58,965 nucleotides of DNA from Deltaproteobacteria bacterium (GTDB lineage Bacteria > Myxococcota_A > Polyangia > Haliangiales > Haliangiaceae): contig JACCRC010000403.1 of assembly GCA_013813765.1 (NCBI GenBank), positions 1 to 58,965 of the forward strand, written 5' to 3'. The notes beneath the pieces are model-generated. The model was given only the letters and a program-made list of their open reading frames with translations. It did no database searches and had not been told where the DNA came from. The position numbers and the translations under genes are program-made. Below are positions 33,331 to 41,978 of the stretch, in pieces; positions within the stretch are counted from its first letter, which is position 1; each line of letters begins with the position of its first letter.

Positions 33331-34778
33331 CAGACGAACCGGAACGCCTCTTTCAGCGTGCAGCGCCGTTCACGCGTGAAGTGGACCGCGGTGGTCAGGC
33401 CCTCGCCGGTCGGCGAGGCGATCGTGAATGACGTGTAGCCCTCGCCACCGAGCGCGAGACCCGCGTACGAGGCCTCGTTCTTCACGAAGATGCTGCAGTT
33501 ACACAGGCGCGCCATCGTCGCCATGTTGTCGATGTTCAGCGAGTGCATCGTGGCGGTGTGGTGGAAGCCGTGCTCCACGCGCAGCGCGGCGGCGATCCCC
33601 TCGACAGCGTCGCGCACGCGGAACAGCGGGATCACCGGCATGAGCAGCTCGTGCTGGACGAACGGGTGCTGCTCGTCGACCTCGCAGAGGATCATCCGAA
33701 GGTCGTGGCCATGGCCGCCGATGCCGATCTGCTTCGCGATCAGGCCGGCGTCCTTGCCGATCCAGTCCTTGTTGACGTGATCGCCCTCGAGCACGACCTT
33801 CTCGAGCTCTTTCGTCTGACGCGCGTCGAGCAGGAGAACCGGCTGCTTCTGTAGCTCGCGGATGAGGTCCTTCGCGATCGAATCGACCGCGATGATCTCC
33901 TTCTCCGCGATGCAGACGATGTTGTTGTCGAGCGTGGCGCCGCGGACGATCGCGTCGGCGGCCTTCGCGAGGTTCGCGGTCTCGTCCACGACGGCCGGCG
34001 GATTGCCCGGGCCCGCGCCGATCGCCTTCTTGCCCGAGTTCATCGCCGCCTTCACGACAGCGGGACCGCCAGTCACGACGATCAGGCGCACCAGCGGGTG
34101 CTTCATCAAGAGGTTCGCGGACTCGATCGTCGGACGCTCGACCGACACGATCACGTCGCGCGGTCCGCCCGCGGCCTGGATCGCCTCGTTGAGCAGGTGC
34201 ACGCAGTAGTTGCACGTCTGCGCCGCGGACGGGTGCACGTTGAACACGACCGCGTTGCCCGCCGCCACCATGCCGATCGCGTTGCAGAGGATCGTCTCGG
34301 TGGGATTCGTCGTCGGAGTGATTGCGAGGATCACGCCGTAGGGCGCGCGCTCCGTCAGCATCAAGCCGTGGTCACCGGTGTACGCGATGGTCTGGAGGAT
34401 CTCCGGACCTGGCGTCTTCTCGGCGACGAGCCGGTTCTTCGAGAGCTTGTCCTCGTAGCGACCGAGGCCGGTCTCCTCGACGGCGTACTGCGAGAGCTTC
34501 TCGAGGTTCGAGAGCACCGCCTTCCGCATCGCGGCGACCATCTTCACCTTGATCGAGACCGGCGTCTTCTCGTTGAGCTCGAACGCCTTGCGCGCGGCCT
34601 TCGCGGCCTGATCGGCGTCGCCGTAGACGCCGTTGGTACCGCGGGGGACATTGCCGCCCTTCTTGGCGGCAACGTCGGGTGTCACGCCACGTGCTGGAGC
34701 GGCGGTTGGCCCCCCACCCAGCCGCTCGAGCACGCGTGTGACGATCTCTTCGATCTTGCGCTCGTCGAGAAGCGCCAC
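33330..34778 (-). CDS. CoA-acylating aldehyde dehydrogenase (EutE/PduP type), BMC cargo
   Basis: 482 residues. The N-terminal ~20 residues (LLDERKIEEIVTRVLERLGG) form an amphipathic helix followed by a flexible Ala/Pro linker, the design of BMC encapsulation peptides. The catalytic domain has APYGVILAITPTTNPTET, GAGPGNPPAVVDE and the nucleophile Cys289 in DNNIVCIAEKE, matching acylating (CoA-dependent) aldehyde dehydrogenases that convert an aldehyde, NAD+ and CoA to acyl-CoA and NADH. It sits 2 bases after the pentamer gene and is translationally coupled to the following shell gene. It is the only enzyme in the operon, so its natural aldehyde is unknown. Confidence 0.93.
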   Translation of the reverse strand: MALLDERKIEEIVTRVLERLGGGPTAAPARGVTPDVAAKKGGNVPRGTNGVYGDADQAAKAARKAFELNEKTPVSIKVKMVAAMRKAVLSNLEKLSQYAVEETGLGRYEDKLSKNRLVAEKTPGPEILQTIAYTGDHGLMLTERAPYGVILAITPTTNPTETILCNAIGMVAAGNAVVFNVHPSAAQTCNYCVHLLNEAIQAAGGPRDVIVSVERPTIESANLLMKHPLVRLIVVTGGPAVVKAAMNSGKKAIGAGPGNPPAVVDETANLAKAADAIVRGATLDNNIVCIAEKEIIAVDSIAKDLIRELQKQPVLLLDARQTKELEKVVLEGDHVNKDWIGKDAGLIAKQIGIGGHGHDLRMILCEVDEQHPFVQHELLMPVIPLFRVRDAVEGIAAALRVEHGFHHTATMHSLNIDNMATMARLCNCSIFVKNEASYAGLALGGEGYTSFTIASPTGEGLTTAVHFTRERRCTLKEAFRFV

Positions 34779-34780
34779 GG

Positions 34781-35071
34781 CTAGTCCTTCACGTACCGGC
34801 GCTCGCCGCCGATCGCGATCTCGTCGACGATCGCCATGATCGTCGCATCGACCGGCCGGTTCTGGGTCACCTGCGTCTGGCGCGCCGACGAGCCGGCTGC
34901 GTACAGCACGACCTCGCCGAGCCCAGCGCCGACGGCATCCACGGCCACGGCGACTGCGCCGGTTGGATTACCGTCGACATCGCACGCGCGGACCACGAGG
35001 AGCTTCAGCCCTTCGAGCGTGGGCTCCTTGCGGCTCGCGACCAGCGTGCCGATGACCTTGCCGAGGACCAT
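34781..35071 (-). CDS. BMC vertex protein (BMC-P, EutN/CcmL family)
   Basis: 96 residues from ATG 35071, chosen because [20 protein letters not shown] is the standard start of the family. Hallmarks [29 protein letters not shown] and [14 protein letters not shown] are all present. Pentamers of this fold close the icosahedral vertices of microcompartments. Spaced 4 bases from the hexamer gene and 2 bases from the dehydrogenase gene. Confidence 0.95.
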   Translation of the reverse strand: MVLGKVIGTLVASRKEPTLEGLKLLVVRACDVDGNPTGAVAVAVDAVGAGLGEVVLYAAGSSARQTQVTQNRPVDATIMAIVDEIAIGGERRYVKD

Positions 35072-35075
35072 GTCG

Positions 35076-35378
35076 TTACTTGTTGCCGTTACCACCGCCG
35101 CCAGCGCGGCCGAGCGGCAGGACCGCATCGACGTTGGCGTGCGGCCGCGGGATCACGTGGACGGAGACGACCTCGCCCACGCGCTCGGCGGCGCGCTGGC
35201 CCGCCTCGGTGGCAGCCTTGACGGCCGCGACGTCTCCGCGAACGACCGCGGTGACGTAGCCACCGCCGGTCTTCTCGAATCCGACGAGCTCGACCTTGGC
35301 AGCTTTCACCATCGCATCGGCGGCCTCGACCATGCCGACAAAGCCTTTTACTTCGATCATTCCGAGTGCGTCAGCCAT
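35076..35378 (-). CDS. BMC hexameric shell protein (BMC-H)
   Basis: 100 residues: [40 protein letters not shown] and [20 protein letters not shown] are textbook BMC-H sequence. It is the single canonical hexamer of this locus and should be the major facet tile. The sequence is, as I recall it, very close to Hoch_5815 of Haliangium ochraceum. The C-terminus is a Gly/Asn tail ([11 protein letters not shown]). Confidence 0.97.
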   Translation of the reverse strand: MADALGMIEVKGFVGMVEAADAMVKAAKVELVGFEKTGGGYVTAVVRGDVAAVKAATEAGQRAAERVGEVVSVHVIPRPHANVDAVLPLGRAGGGGNGNK

Positions 35379-35396
35379 CGCGTGTCTCCTGGTGCG

Positions 35397-36035
35397 TCAC
35401 TTATCGACGAACTTCTCTGGTTCCTTGCCCGTGACAGCGGACAACGCCGCTGTCGCGGCCGCCGCCGCCGCATCGATCTCAGCTTCTGGCCCCGCCATGT
35501 AGAGGCGCCCGAATGCGCCATACGGCGTCACGTTCACGAGGTTCACCTGCGCGGCCTTCTCGGCCTCGTTCGCTGCGAGCACGGCATAACCGGCCGGCTC
35601 GCACTCGAAGATGAAGAGCGACTGGCCCGGCAGCACCATCATGCCCGCGCTGGAGCGATTGATGATCTGCGTCTGATAGGCCTCGACGCCGCGGATGATC
35701 TGGTTCGTCAGGACCTTCGGCTTGAGGCGCTGGCTCTCGTCGACGCCGAGGTACTTGAGGATCGTGGCGCCGGCCTGGAGGACCTCGCCCTTATCGTTGT
35801 GATGGATCTCGAGGAGGCCGTACGCGCGCTCGACGACCTGAACCGCGGGCTGCACCGCCGTGGCCTTCAGCGCCGCGTCCGTGACCTGGTTGATCGCGAT
35901 GCCGGGCGAGATCTCGACCCACAGCGATGCCTGGTACGGCACCGGGAGAAACCCACGAGCGGTCTTGCCGACAAACGTCGCCTGCTGCGGCTGGAGCGCA
36001 TCGAGGAAGCAGTAGGTACGCAGGACCGTTGCCAT
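35397..36035 (-). CDS. Second tandem-domain BMC shell protein (BMC-T), first gene of the operon
   Basis: 212 residues from ATG 36035. Two BMC-like domains: ~1-100 ([38 protein letters not shown]) and ~110-205 ([40 protein letters not shown]). The first domain is permuted or divergent compared with BMC-H. It matches, in place and length, the Haliangium BMC-T that forms double-layered gated trimers (Hoch_5816, from memory). 18 bases precede the hexamer gene. Upstream, 36036-36154 is a divergent region shared with the TolC-like gene and should carry the operon promoter; no clear -35/-10 seen. Confidence 0.85.
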   Translation of the reverse strand: MATVLRTYCFLDALQPQQATFVGKTARGFLPVPYQASLWVEISPGIAINQVTDAALKATAVQPAVQVVERAYGLLEIHHNDKGEVLQAGATILKYLGVDESQRLKPKVLTNQIIRGVEAYQTQIINRSSAGMMVLPGQSLFIFECEPAGYAVLAANEAEKAAQVNLVNVTPYGAFGRLYMAGPEAEIDAAAAAATAALSAVTGKEPEKFVDK

Positions 36036-36154
36036 CGATGCACGGCACGCTAACACGTGTGGTTTCCGCGATTCCATGCGCACGCAGCATTTGTGCGGTC
36101 GCAGCTGTCGCAGTCGCGCGCTCTCGGATCGCGTGCCATGATGCGCCCGTTTCG

Positions 36155-37711
36155 ATGCGGCTTGCTCAGGGTTTGCTCGTCGCGGCGCTGCTCGCAGCGC
36201 CAGGTGTCGCTCGCGCCGATCTGCTATCGCGGGCGCTCGGTCAGTCCGGCGGCGGAGGCGGCACCACGACACCACCACCCCCTCCACCCGAGGACCTCTC
36301 GGCGTGGTCCGGCCCCGCGCAGGCGATCACGCTGCCCGATCTGCTGCAACACGCGGTCCGCAATGCACCGAGCCTCGCCAGCGCGCGCCTCGACATCGCA
36401 ATCGCCGAGGCCCAGATCGAGCAGACCTACTCGCGGGATGACTGGGCGGTCCGCGCGGAGCTCCTGGTCAACAGCTCGCGCGGCTATCAGGCGGGCATCG
36501 TGTTCGACCGCCAGACCCGCGTGTCGTTCACCGCCGACGTGTTCAGGAGGTTTGCAGGTGGCGGCACACTGAACTTCCACGCCGGCAGCACGTTCGATCG
36601 CGGGCCGAGCTTCGCCTCCGCGGGCGAGACCACGAACAACTGGACCGACGACATCTCCGTGGGCTTCACGCAGCCGCTGATGCGCGGCCGCGGCCGCTGG
36701 CTGTTCGATGCCGCCGAACGCCGGGCGACGATCGTGCGCGACGGCGCCGTGCTCTCGCGCCGCCTCGCCGCGATCGACGCCGTGCAGACGGTCATCTCCG
36801 CATACTGGGACCTCGTGCTCGCGGAGCGCCAGGTCGCGATCACGCAGCAGAGCCTCGCGCTCGCGAAGGAGCGGCTTCGGATCACCACGCTCGGCAACGA
36901 GGGCGGCAAGATCCCGCGCTCCGAGATCCCGGCCGTGCAGCAGATCATCGCGACGCGCGAGGAGGACGTGCTCGCCGGCGAGCTCGCCGTGCTCGATCGT
37001 TCGATCGCGCTGCGCCGCGCGACGGGCATGCCGATCGCCGCGAATGCGCTCGGGCTGCGCGTCCCGACTGACCTCGTCGAGCTCGCGATCAAAGGCGACA
37101 TCGCTGACCTCACCGAGCGCGCGTTCGCCGCGAGCCCCGAGCTCGCGCAGCTCGCGAAGAACGACATGACGACGCAGATCGATATCGAGGTCACCGAGAA
37201 CGGCCTCCTGCCCCGCCTCGACGCGGCGCTCTCGCTCGGGCCGGTCGGCCAGGACGAGAAGTTCGGCACCGCGCTGAAGAACATGGCCACGTTCAAGTCG
37301 ATCGGCGTCTCGGGCTCGCTGATCCTCGAGCACAACCTCGGCCAGGAGAACGTCCGCGGCCGTGCGCGCGAGCTGCGCGCGATCCGCCAGAAGCTCGAGG
37401 TCAACGCGCTCGACATCCGTGCGCAGATCGCGCAGACGATGGCGCGTGCGGTCGCCCAGCGTGAGGTCGCTCGCCGCCGCGTCACGCTCTCGCAGCGCGC
37501 GATCGAGCTTGCGAACGAGAACATCAAGATCGAGACCGACCGCTTCAACCTCGGCAAGTCGACGAACTTCGACGTCCTGAACCGGCTCGAGGAGCTGCGT
37601 CAGTCCGAGCTGAGGAAGACGTCCGCGCTGATCGACTGGCACAAAGCGGAAGCGGTCGTGCAGGCACTGACCGGCGATATCCTGCCGGCCTACGGCATTT
37701 CTGTTGAATAA
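36155..37711 (+). CDS. TolC-family outer-membrane efflux protein
   Basis: 518 residues. Signal peptide 1-22 ([21 protein letters not shown]), then a Gly/Thr/Pro-rich spacer (~31-47) and two outer-membrane factor repeats: [20 protein letters not shown] begins the first and [20 protein letters not shown] the second. Helices such as [20 protein letters not shown] and [17 protein letters not shown] are typical. A trimeric channel-tunnel for efflux or type I secretion; no inner-membrane partner is encoded nearby, so it is an orphan exit duct here. The start is the ATG directly before the signal peptide. Confidence 0.92.
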   Translation: MRLAQGLLVAALLAAPGVARADLLSRALGQSGGGGGTTTPPPPPPEDLSAWSGPAQAITLPDLLQHAVRNAPSLASARLDIAIAEAQIEQTYSRDDWAVRAELLVNSSRGYQAGIVFDRQTRVSFTADVFRRFAGGGTLNFHAGSTFDRGPSFASAGETTNNWTDDISVGFTQPLMRGRGRWLFDAAERRATIVRDGAVLSRRLAAIDAVQTVISAYWDLVLAERQVAITQQSLALAKERLRITTLGNEGGKIPRSEIPAVQQIIATREEDVLAGELAVLDRSIALRRATGMPIAANALGLRVPTDLVELAIKGDIADLTERAFAASPELAQLAKNDMTTQIDIEVTENGLLPRLDAALSLGPVGQDEKFGTALKNMATFKSIGVSGSLILEHNLGQENVRGRARELRAIRQKLEVNALDIRAQIAQTMARAVAQREVARRRVTLSQRAIELANENIKIETDRFNLGKSTNFDVLNRLEELRQSELRKTSALIDWHKAEAVVQALTGDILPAYGISVE

Positions 37712-37897
37712 AAACGTCGCCGTGTCGTGAGCTTGTGAACGAACGGGCACACCGACAGTGATGTCTCGGCAGCTGACACGCGTGTAACTGCGCGACCTCG
37801 CTCGACCGCGATCGAATTGTCTCGGCAAGCGCTGGCAATCGTCAGCCCTCGGTGGATTTCGGGTGGCTGGCATGCGCGTTGGAGGGTCATTGCTCAC

Positions 37898-39277
37898 ATG
37901 CGCAAGCCAACCTCGCTTTTGACTCTCTCCATCCTCACGCTCGGCATCGGTGCCTGCTCGAGCGACCCGCCTTCGCCGTCGTCCGTGCGGTCGAAGATCA
38001 CCTCGGACCTCGGCCATGTCCTCACCGAGACCGCCGCCGCCACCGATGGCGCCACCAGCATGATGCCGACCGGCACGTTCGACCTGCTCGAGAAGTTCGT
38101 CGGCCAGGGCGGCTCCACGGCCGCCGCCAATCTTCTCGCGCCGTCGGACCCGGCCGACGAGGAAGGCGTATTCGATCCCGACGCGATCATCGAGCAGCTC
38201 AACACCACGATCTTCACCAACGAGAACGAGGTCGCGCCCGGCATCTACGCGGTGCCCGCAAGCCTCGCGTGCGAGAGCACCGACTTCGACGCCAACGGAA
38301 ACGAGATCACGACGCTCGATCCCGACTGCGTCGACAGCTGGAACAAGCTCGCGCTGCGAATCCGCGTCGAGGACGACAGCAACGGTCTGACGTTCGCGAT
38401 CCAGGTCGGCGCCGGCCATGACGAGCCCCTCGAGATCGCTCTGACCCACACGTCCGTCTCGCTCTCGGTCGATCTCGACGAGGCCGAGGACGCGACGAAG
38501 GCGATCGCGCAGGCGTTCGGCGAGCAGGCTCCGAATGCAGAGCTGTCGGGCAAGTTCACGGGCACCCTTACGGTCCTCGGCGCCGCGAACGTTGGCCTGC
38601 AGCTCGACATCGACCGTGCGATCGACATCGCGGTCGCCGAGCAGGGCCAGTCGCTCTCCGGCCCCGAGGCGTTCCGCTTGACCTCCGCACAAGCGGTGCC
38701 GGTGCTCGCGCTGCTCCTGAACGGTGTCGCGCAGACCGCCGGCCTCACGGTCAACCTCGGCGAGACCGCGCTCCACATCCCGGGCGAGGACGGCTTCGAC
38801 CTCGATCTGCCGGCGGTCAAGCTGTTCACGCTCGCAACCGCCGGCCAGCCGATCAAGATCGAGGGCATCAGCCTCGGCAATCGCACGACCACGGTGTCGA
38901 AGGGCGGCCAGGTCGGTCTCGCGATCGATCTGAACCCGCAGGATGGCCGTAAGTTCGACGCGACGATCACCTCGGCCGCGACCGGCGAGACGCTGTCGGT
39001 GTCGCCGAAGCTCGACGCGCGCATCATGACGAACCACACCGTGCTCGGTGACGAGATGGGCGTCTACGACGTGACGCGCGTGCTCCTCGACGGTTCGTTG
39101 CACAGCAGCGACGCGAGCGATCAGCTGAAGGTGCTCACCGGCACGTTCTCGATCTCGACGAACCCGGCGCAGTACGGCTTCTCTGCGACCGCGGGTCAGT
39201 GCGTCGCCGGCGAGGAGACCTTCGACGCGACGACCGACGACTTCTACACCGCGTGGACCGTCGGCGTCTGTAACTAG
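37898..39277 (+). CDS. Uncharacterised lipoprotein, beta-rich
   Basis: 459 residues from ATG 37898, with GGAGGG 11 bases upstream and a lipoprotein signal (LTLGIGAC). The body is acidic, low in lysine and aromatic residues, and predicted mostly beta, with repeated Leu/Asp/Thr strands (LEIALTHTSVSLSVDLDEAE, LSGKFTGTLTVLGAANVGLQ). Four cysteines form two likely disulfides (CESTD/DCVDSW and QCVAGE/VGVCN at the extreme C-terminus). No family recognised. Transcribed after the TolC-like gene but 186 bases apart, so probably independent. Confidence 0.7.
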   Translation: MRKPTSLLTLSILTLGIGACSSDPPSPSSVRSKITSDLGHVLTETAAATDGATSMMPTGTFDLLEKFVGQGGSTAAANLLAPSDPADEEGVFDPDAIIEQLNTTIFTNENEVAPGIYAVPASLACESTDFDANGNEITTLDPDCVDSWNKLALRIRVEDDSNGLTFAIQVGAGHDEPLEIALTHTSVSLSVDLDEAEDATKAIAQAFGEQAPNAELSGKFTGTLTVLGAANVGLQLDIDRAIDIAVAEQGQSLSGPEAFRLTSAQAVPVLALLLNGVAQTAGLTVNLGETALHIPGEDGFDLDLPAVKLFTLATAGQPIKIEGISLGNRTTTVSKGGQVGLAIDLNPQDGRKFDATITSAATGETLSVSPKLDARIMTNHTVLGDEMGVYDVTRVLLDGSLHSSDASDQLKVLTGTFSISTNPAQYGFSATAGQCVAGEETFDATTDDFYTAWTVGVCN

Positions 39278-39278
39278 G

Positions 39279-39423
39279 CCCGAGCCCGAGCCTGAGCCCC
39301 AGCCCGAGCCCGAATGGCCGGGCTGTCGTCGTTCCGGAGGGGGCGTGCAAGCCGGCACGCTCAGCGGTCGAGAGGCGCAGTCGCGCGCGGCGTGTCGGGC
39401 TCGGGCTGAGGCTCGGGCTCGGG
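39279..39423. repeat. Long inverted repeat of CCCGAG-type hexamers between convergent genes
   Basis: Left arm 39279-39313 and right arm 39395-39423 are complementary: the 29-base right arm pairs exactly with the left arm once one 6-base unit (GAGCCC) is looped out of the left. Arms are built of repeated CCCGAGC units; the 81-base loop has unrelated sequence. It fills the whole space between the lipoprotein stop and the pgeF stop, so it could act as a bidirectional terminator or as a repetitive palindromic element. Confidence 0.85.
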
Positions 39424-39424
39424 T

Positions 39425-40198
39425 TCAGACGAGACCGATGAACGCCATGTGGACACCGCCCTCGCGGCCGTCCCGGCGATAGCTGAAGAACCGGTCGCCC
39501 TCGCAGCGCGTGCAGGGCGGCCGGTCGTCGATGTGCTCGGGCTGCACGCCGACCTTCTCGAGCAACGAGCGGGTCACGACACGAAGATCGATGTGCTGCT
39601 TGTTCGGACCATCGACGACCATGCCGGGGACCGCGCCGAACGCGGCGGTGAACTCGGCGACGACCTCGGGTCCGACCTCGAAGCAGCAGGCGCCGATCGA
39701 CGGTCCGAGCGCGACGCGTACGCGCTCCGGTCGCGCACCGAGCTCGCGCATCCGCTCGATGACGTTCGTCGCGACGCCGCCGACCGTGCCGCGCCAGCCC
39801 GCGTGCGCCGCACCGACGACGCGCGCGGTGGGCTCGGCGAAGAGGATCGGGATGCAGTCCGCGGCGAACGCGCCGAGCACGGGCCCGACCTCGTTGCAGA
39901 CCAGGCCGTCGAACTCGGCGTCGTCGGCGAGCGGCTCGCCGAACCGCCAGACGTTGGTGCCGTGGACGTGCCGCGTCGCGATGAGCTTCGACGGGTCGTA
40001 GCCGGCGTGCTCGGCGAGCATGCGCCGATTCGCCGCGACGTTCGCCTTGTCGTCGCCCCACCTCGCACCGAGGTTCAGCGACGAGCGCGGCCCGGTCGAG
40101 ACGCCGCCGGTACGCTCCGGGAACCCGTGCGTGAAGCCGTCCGCAGGAATCACCGAGGAGCAATGCAGGCGAACAGCGTCCGTAGCCGGGGCGGTCAC
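39425..40198 (-). CDS. pgeF: Laccase-domain protein PgeF/YfiH (peptidoglycan editing factor)
   Basis: 257 residues. Conserved blocks: FTHGFPERTGGVSTGPRSSL, ATRHVHGTNVW, FAADCIPILF, GAAHAGWRGTVGGV and LGPSIGACCFEVG; the His/Cys/His set forms the zinc site of the family. In E. coli the protein removes wrongly incorporated L-Ser-muropeptides; other members were described as purine nucleoside enzymes. Full length for the family. Usually near rluD; here it is divergent from an unrelated three-gene operon. Confidence 0.93.
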   Translation of the reverse strand: MTAPATDAVRLHCSSVIPADGFTHGFPERTGGVSTGPRSSLNLGARWGDDKANVAANRRMLAEHAGYDPSKLIATRHVHGTNVWRFGEPLADDAEFDGLVCNEVGPVLGAFAADCIPILFAEPTARVVGAAHAGWRGTVGGVATNVIERMRELGARPERVRVALGPSIGACCFEVGPEVVAEFTAAFGAVPGMVVDGPNKQHIDLRVVTRSLLEKVGVQPEHIDDRPPCTRCEGDRFFSYRRDGREGGVHMAFIGLV

Positions 40199-40207
40199 CC
40201 GTGGGGC

Positions 40208-40219
40208 TTACCATGGTAA
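40208..40219. promoter_or_regulatory. 12-bp perfect palindrome between divergent genes
   Basis: TTACCATGGTAA lies 9 bases before the pgeF start and 9 bases before the divergent 40229 gene. Such AT-flanked dyads in this GC-rich context stand out and could be an operator covering both start regions. No regulator family is suggested by the sequence. Confidence 0.4.
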
Positions 40220-40228
40220 CGTCGAGGC

Positions 40229-40642
40229 ATGATTCCGTACGAGGATCTGGTGATCGCGCTGCAGAGCTGGCGCGCGAAGCAAGGGCTCCCCGTCGCGCAG
40301 CTCTCGGGCGCGCTCATCGCGCCGCCCGCGGCCTCCGCTCCGCCCGCCCCGCCCCGGCCGCAACCGTTCCTCGGCAACGTCGCCACGCCTCCGCCGCTGG
40401 CCGCGCCCGCGCACGACGACGTGCACGATGTCGACGAGGCCGCGCTGCTCGAGGATCACTACGAGGCCGAGGGCAACGACTTCGCGATGGCGTTCGCCGC
40501 TGGGCCGGGTGACGACTCCACCTCGATCGGTGGTCCGCCTCCGCTCGGTCGCCCGTCGGAGAGCGCGCTCGACGACGGCGCAGATGACGCGCCGCCGGCT
40601 CCAGGCTCCGGCAAGACCCGCACGCGCAACGACGACTGGTGA
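40229..40642 (+). CDS. Uncharacterised Pro/Ala/Asp-rich protein
   Basis: 137 residues. A short ordered N-terminus (MIPYEDLVIALQSWRAKQGL) is followed by a proline-rich spacer and an acidic segment (DDVHDVDEAALLEDHYEAEG). No signal or TM helix; mostly disordered cytoplasmic protein. The stop overlaps the GTG of the following dehydrogenase-like gene by four bases (GTGA), which supports it as a real gene and suggests the two products act together. Confidence 0.65.
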   Translation: MIPYEDLVIALQSWRAKQGLPVAQLSGALIAPPAASAPPAPPRPQPFLGNVATPPPLAAPAHDDVHDVDEAALLEDHYEAEGNDFAMAFAAGPGDDSTSIGGPPPLGRPSESALDDGADDAPPAPGSGKTRTRNDDW

Positions 40643-41490
40643 GTACCGTCGAGCTCGCCGAGGACGACGTCGCGATCGAGCTCGAAGCTTCCTCCGAGAT
40701 CGCCGCGGGGATCGGGACGGTCGTCGCTGCTGGGGAGCGCGCGCAGGTCCTGATGGGAAAGCGCGTGCTCGTCGGACCGATCGATCCGTGTGGCGAGTGC
40801 GAGGTGTGCCGTCGCGGCGGTGGCGCCGTGTGCCCGCTCGCGCGACGCCGCACGGCGAGCACCGAGAAGCGCATCGTCGCCGCTGGTCGCTGGGTGGTCG
40901 CGCTCGATGACGGCCTCGCCCTGACGAGCGGAGGTGCGGCGGTGCCGGGCGCCGTCGCGCTCGCGTACACGCTGTATGCGAGGACAGGTGTCGCGCCGCG
41001 CGAGCCGGTGGTGGTCGTCGGCGCGAGCCCGGTGACCCGGTTCCTCGTGGAGATCCTGCTCGCGAAGGGGCTCTCCCCTGCCGTGGTGGCGAATCCCGCG
41101 CACGATGCGTGGATCGACTGGCTGCTCGGCAAGGGTGTCACCGTCGCGAGGACGACCGCGGTCGACGAGGCCCGCGCGACCTGCATCGCCGCCTTCGCCG
41201 CCGATGGTCTCGGTGGACGCCCGTGGCGGGTGATCGTGACCAGCGGCGAGCATGTCGCCGTCGGCGCGGCGCTGGCCGGCCCTCGCGCGACGCTGACCGT
41301 GCTCGCTCCAGTCGCCAGTCTGCCCGGAGAGCTCGCAGCGCGCGAGGTCACCGTGATCACCGTCGCGGGCGCGCATCCTGACCTCGTCGTCGAGGTGGCA
41401 GCGATGTGTGTCAAAGGCGACATCGACCTCGCCGCCGGGACGGCCTCTGCAGCGACGCCGGACCACCGCGCAGTGATCAACGTCCCCTGA
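40639..41490 (+). CDS. Partial MDR/zinc alcohol-dehydrogenase-like protein
   Basis: 283 residues. Cys51, Cys54, Cys57 and Cys65 in CGECEVCRRGGGAVC reproduce the exact C-x2-C-x2-C-x7-C spacing of the structural zinc of medium-chain dehydrogenases, and VVVVGASPVTRFLVEILLAK resembles the dinucleotide-binding GxGxxG region (here GASPVT). The usual N-terminal ~45 residues carrying the first catalytic zinc Cys and the GSDxH motif are missing, and the other catalytic ligands are not evident. It may be a non-catalytic or nucleotide-binding relative (for example of 6-hydroxycyclohexene-carbonyl-CoA dehydrogenases). Middle gene of a coupled three-gene operon. Confidence 0.65.
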   Translation: MSTVELAEDDVAIELEASSEIAAGIGTVVAAGERAQVLMGKRVLVGPIDPCGECEVCRRGGGAVCPLARRRTASTEKRIVAAGRWVVALDDGLALTSGGAAVPGAVALAYTLYARTGVAPREPVVVVGASPVTRFLVEILLAKGLSPAVVANPAHDAWIDWLLGKGVTVARTTAVDEARATCIAAFAADGLGGRPWRVIVTSGEHVAVGAALAGPRATLTVLAPVASLPGELAAREVTVITVAGAHPDLVVEVAAMCVKGDIDLAAGTASAATPDHRAVINVP

Positions 41491-41978
41491 TGGGGGCTAC
41501 GTGGCCGCGTGCAGCGGCCGACTCATCGGGCATGTCCGCTCACCCGCGCACCCAGCAAACGCGTCCGCTACCGGCGCTTCGCATCCTCGCGTACGCCCCC
41601 GGCAGCAAGCGCGAGGAGTGGATCCTGTCGGACCTCAGGAAGGTCGCCGCGATCGTCCAGGTGGCGCGAAGCCCGACGGACGTGATCGCGGCACTGACCG
41701 AGGACCCGCCGCCGGTTCCCGCGGTGCTGGTCCTCGACTTCGATCACATGCCCGCAGCCGAGATGCTGCTGATCCATACGATTCGCGAGCGCGGCTGGTG
41801 CGGCGAGATCGTCGCGGTCGGTGCGATCGCGATGGCGATGCGAAACTCGCTCGGGATCGAGCGGGTGGTCAGCGCCACTGCACCGCCGGGCGCGCTCACG
41901 AACGAGATCAACAGCGTCGGTTTCCACGCGAAGACGACCCAGATCCCGCTCGCGAAGCTCAACGCACGAGAAGGATGA
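41490..41978 (+). CDS. Receiver-like (pseudo-receiver) protein
   Basis: 162 residues from the ATG in TGATG at 41490; a second Met at 41532 is an alternative. After ~40 residues the pattern ALRILAYAPGSKREEWIL, VPAVLVLDFDHMPAAEMLLI and GWCGEIVAVGAIAMAMRNSL follows the beta/alpha repeat of response-regulator receivers. An Asp is present in LVLDFDHM at the phospho-site, but the conserved acidic pair after strand 1 and the Lys after strand 5 are not visible, so normal phosphotransfer is doubtful. Its 3' end overlaps the convergent kinase-like gene by 20 bases. Confidence 0.55.
   Translation: MGATWPRAAADSSGMSAHPRTQQTRPLPALRILAYAPGSKREEWILSDLRKVAAIVQVARSPTDVIAALTEDPPPVPAVLVLDFDHMPAAEMLLIHTIRERGWCGEIVAVGAIAMAMRNSLGIERVVSATAPPGALTNEINSVGFHAKTTQIPLAKLNAREG

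Noticed and set aside
36224-39358. A 1044-codon open frame on the minus strand opposite the TolC-like and lipoprotein genes
   Set aside because: Arg/Asp/Leu/Glu-rich with no domain, antisense to two genes with signal peptides and family motifs; a by-product of high GC content.
40639-41490. The alcohol-dehydrogenase-like gene as the missing alcohol dehydrogenase of the microcompartment
   Set aside because: It lacks the N-terminal catalytic segment, is over 4 kb away, on the other strand and in a different operon, and shows no encapsulation peptide.
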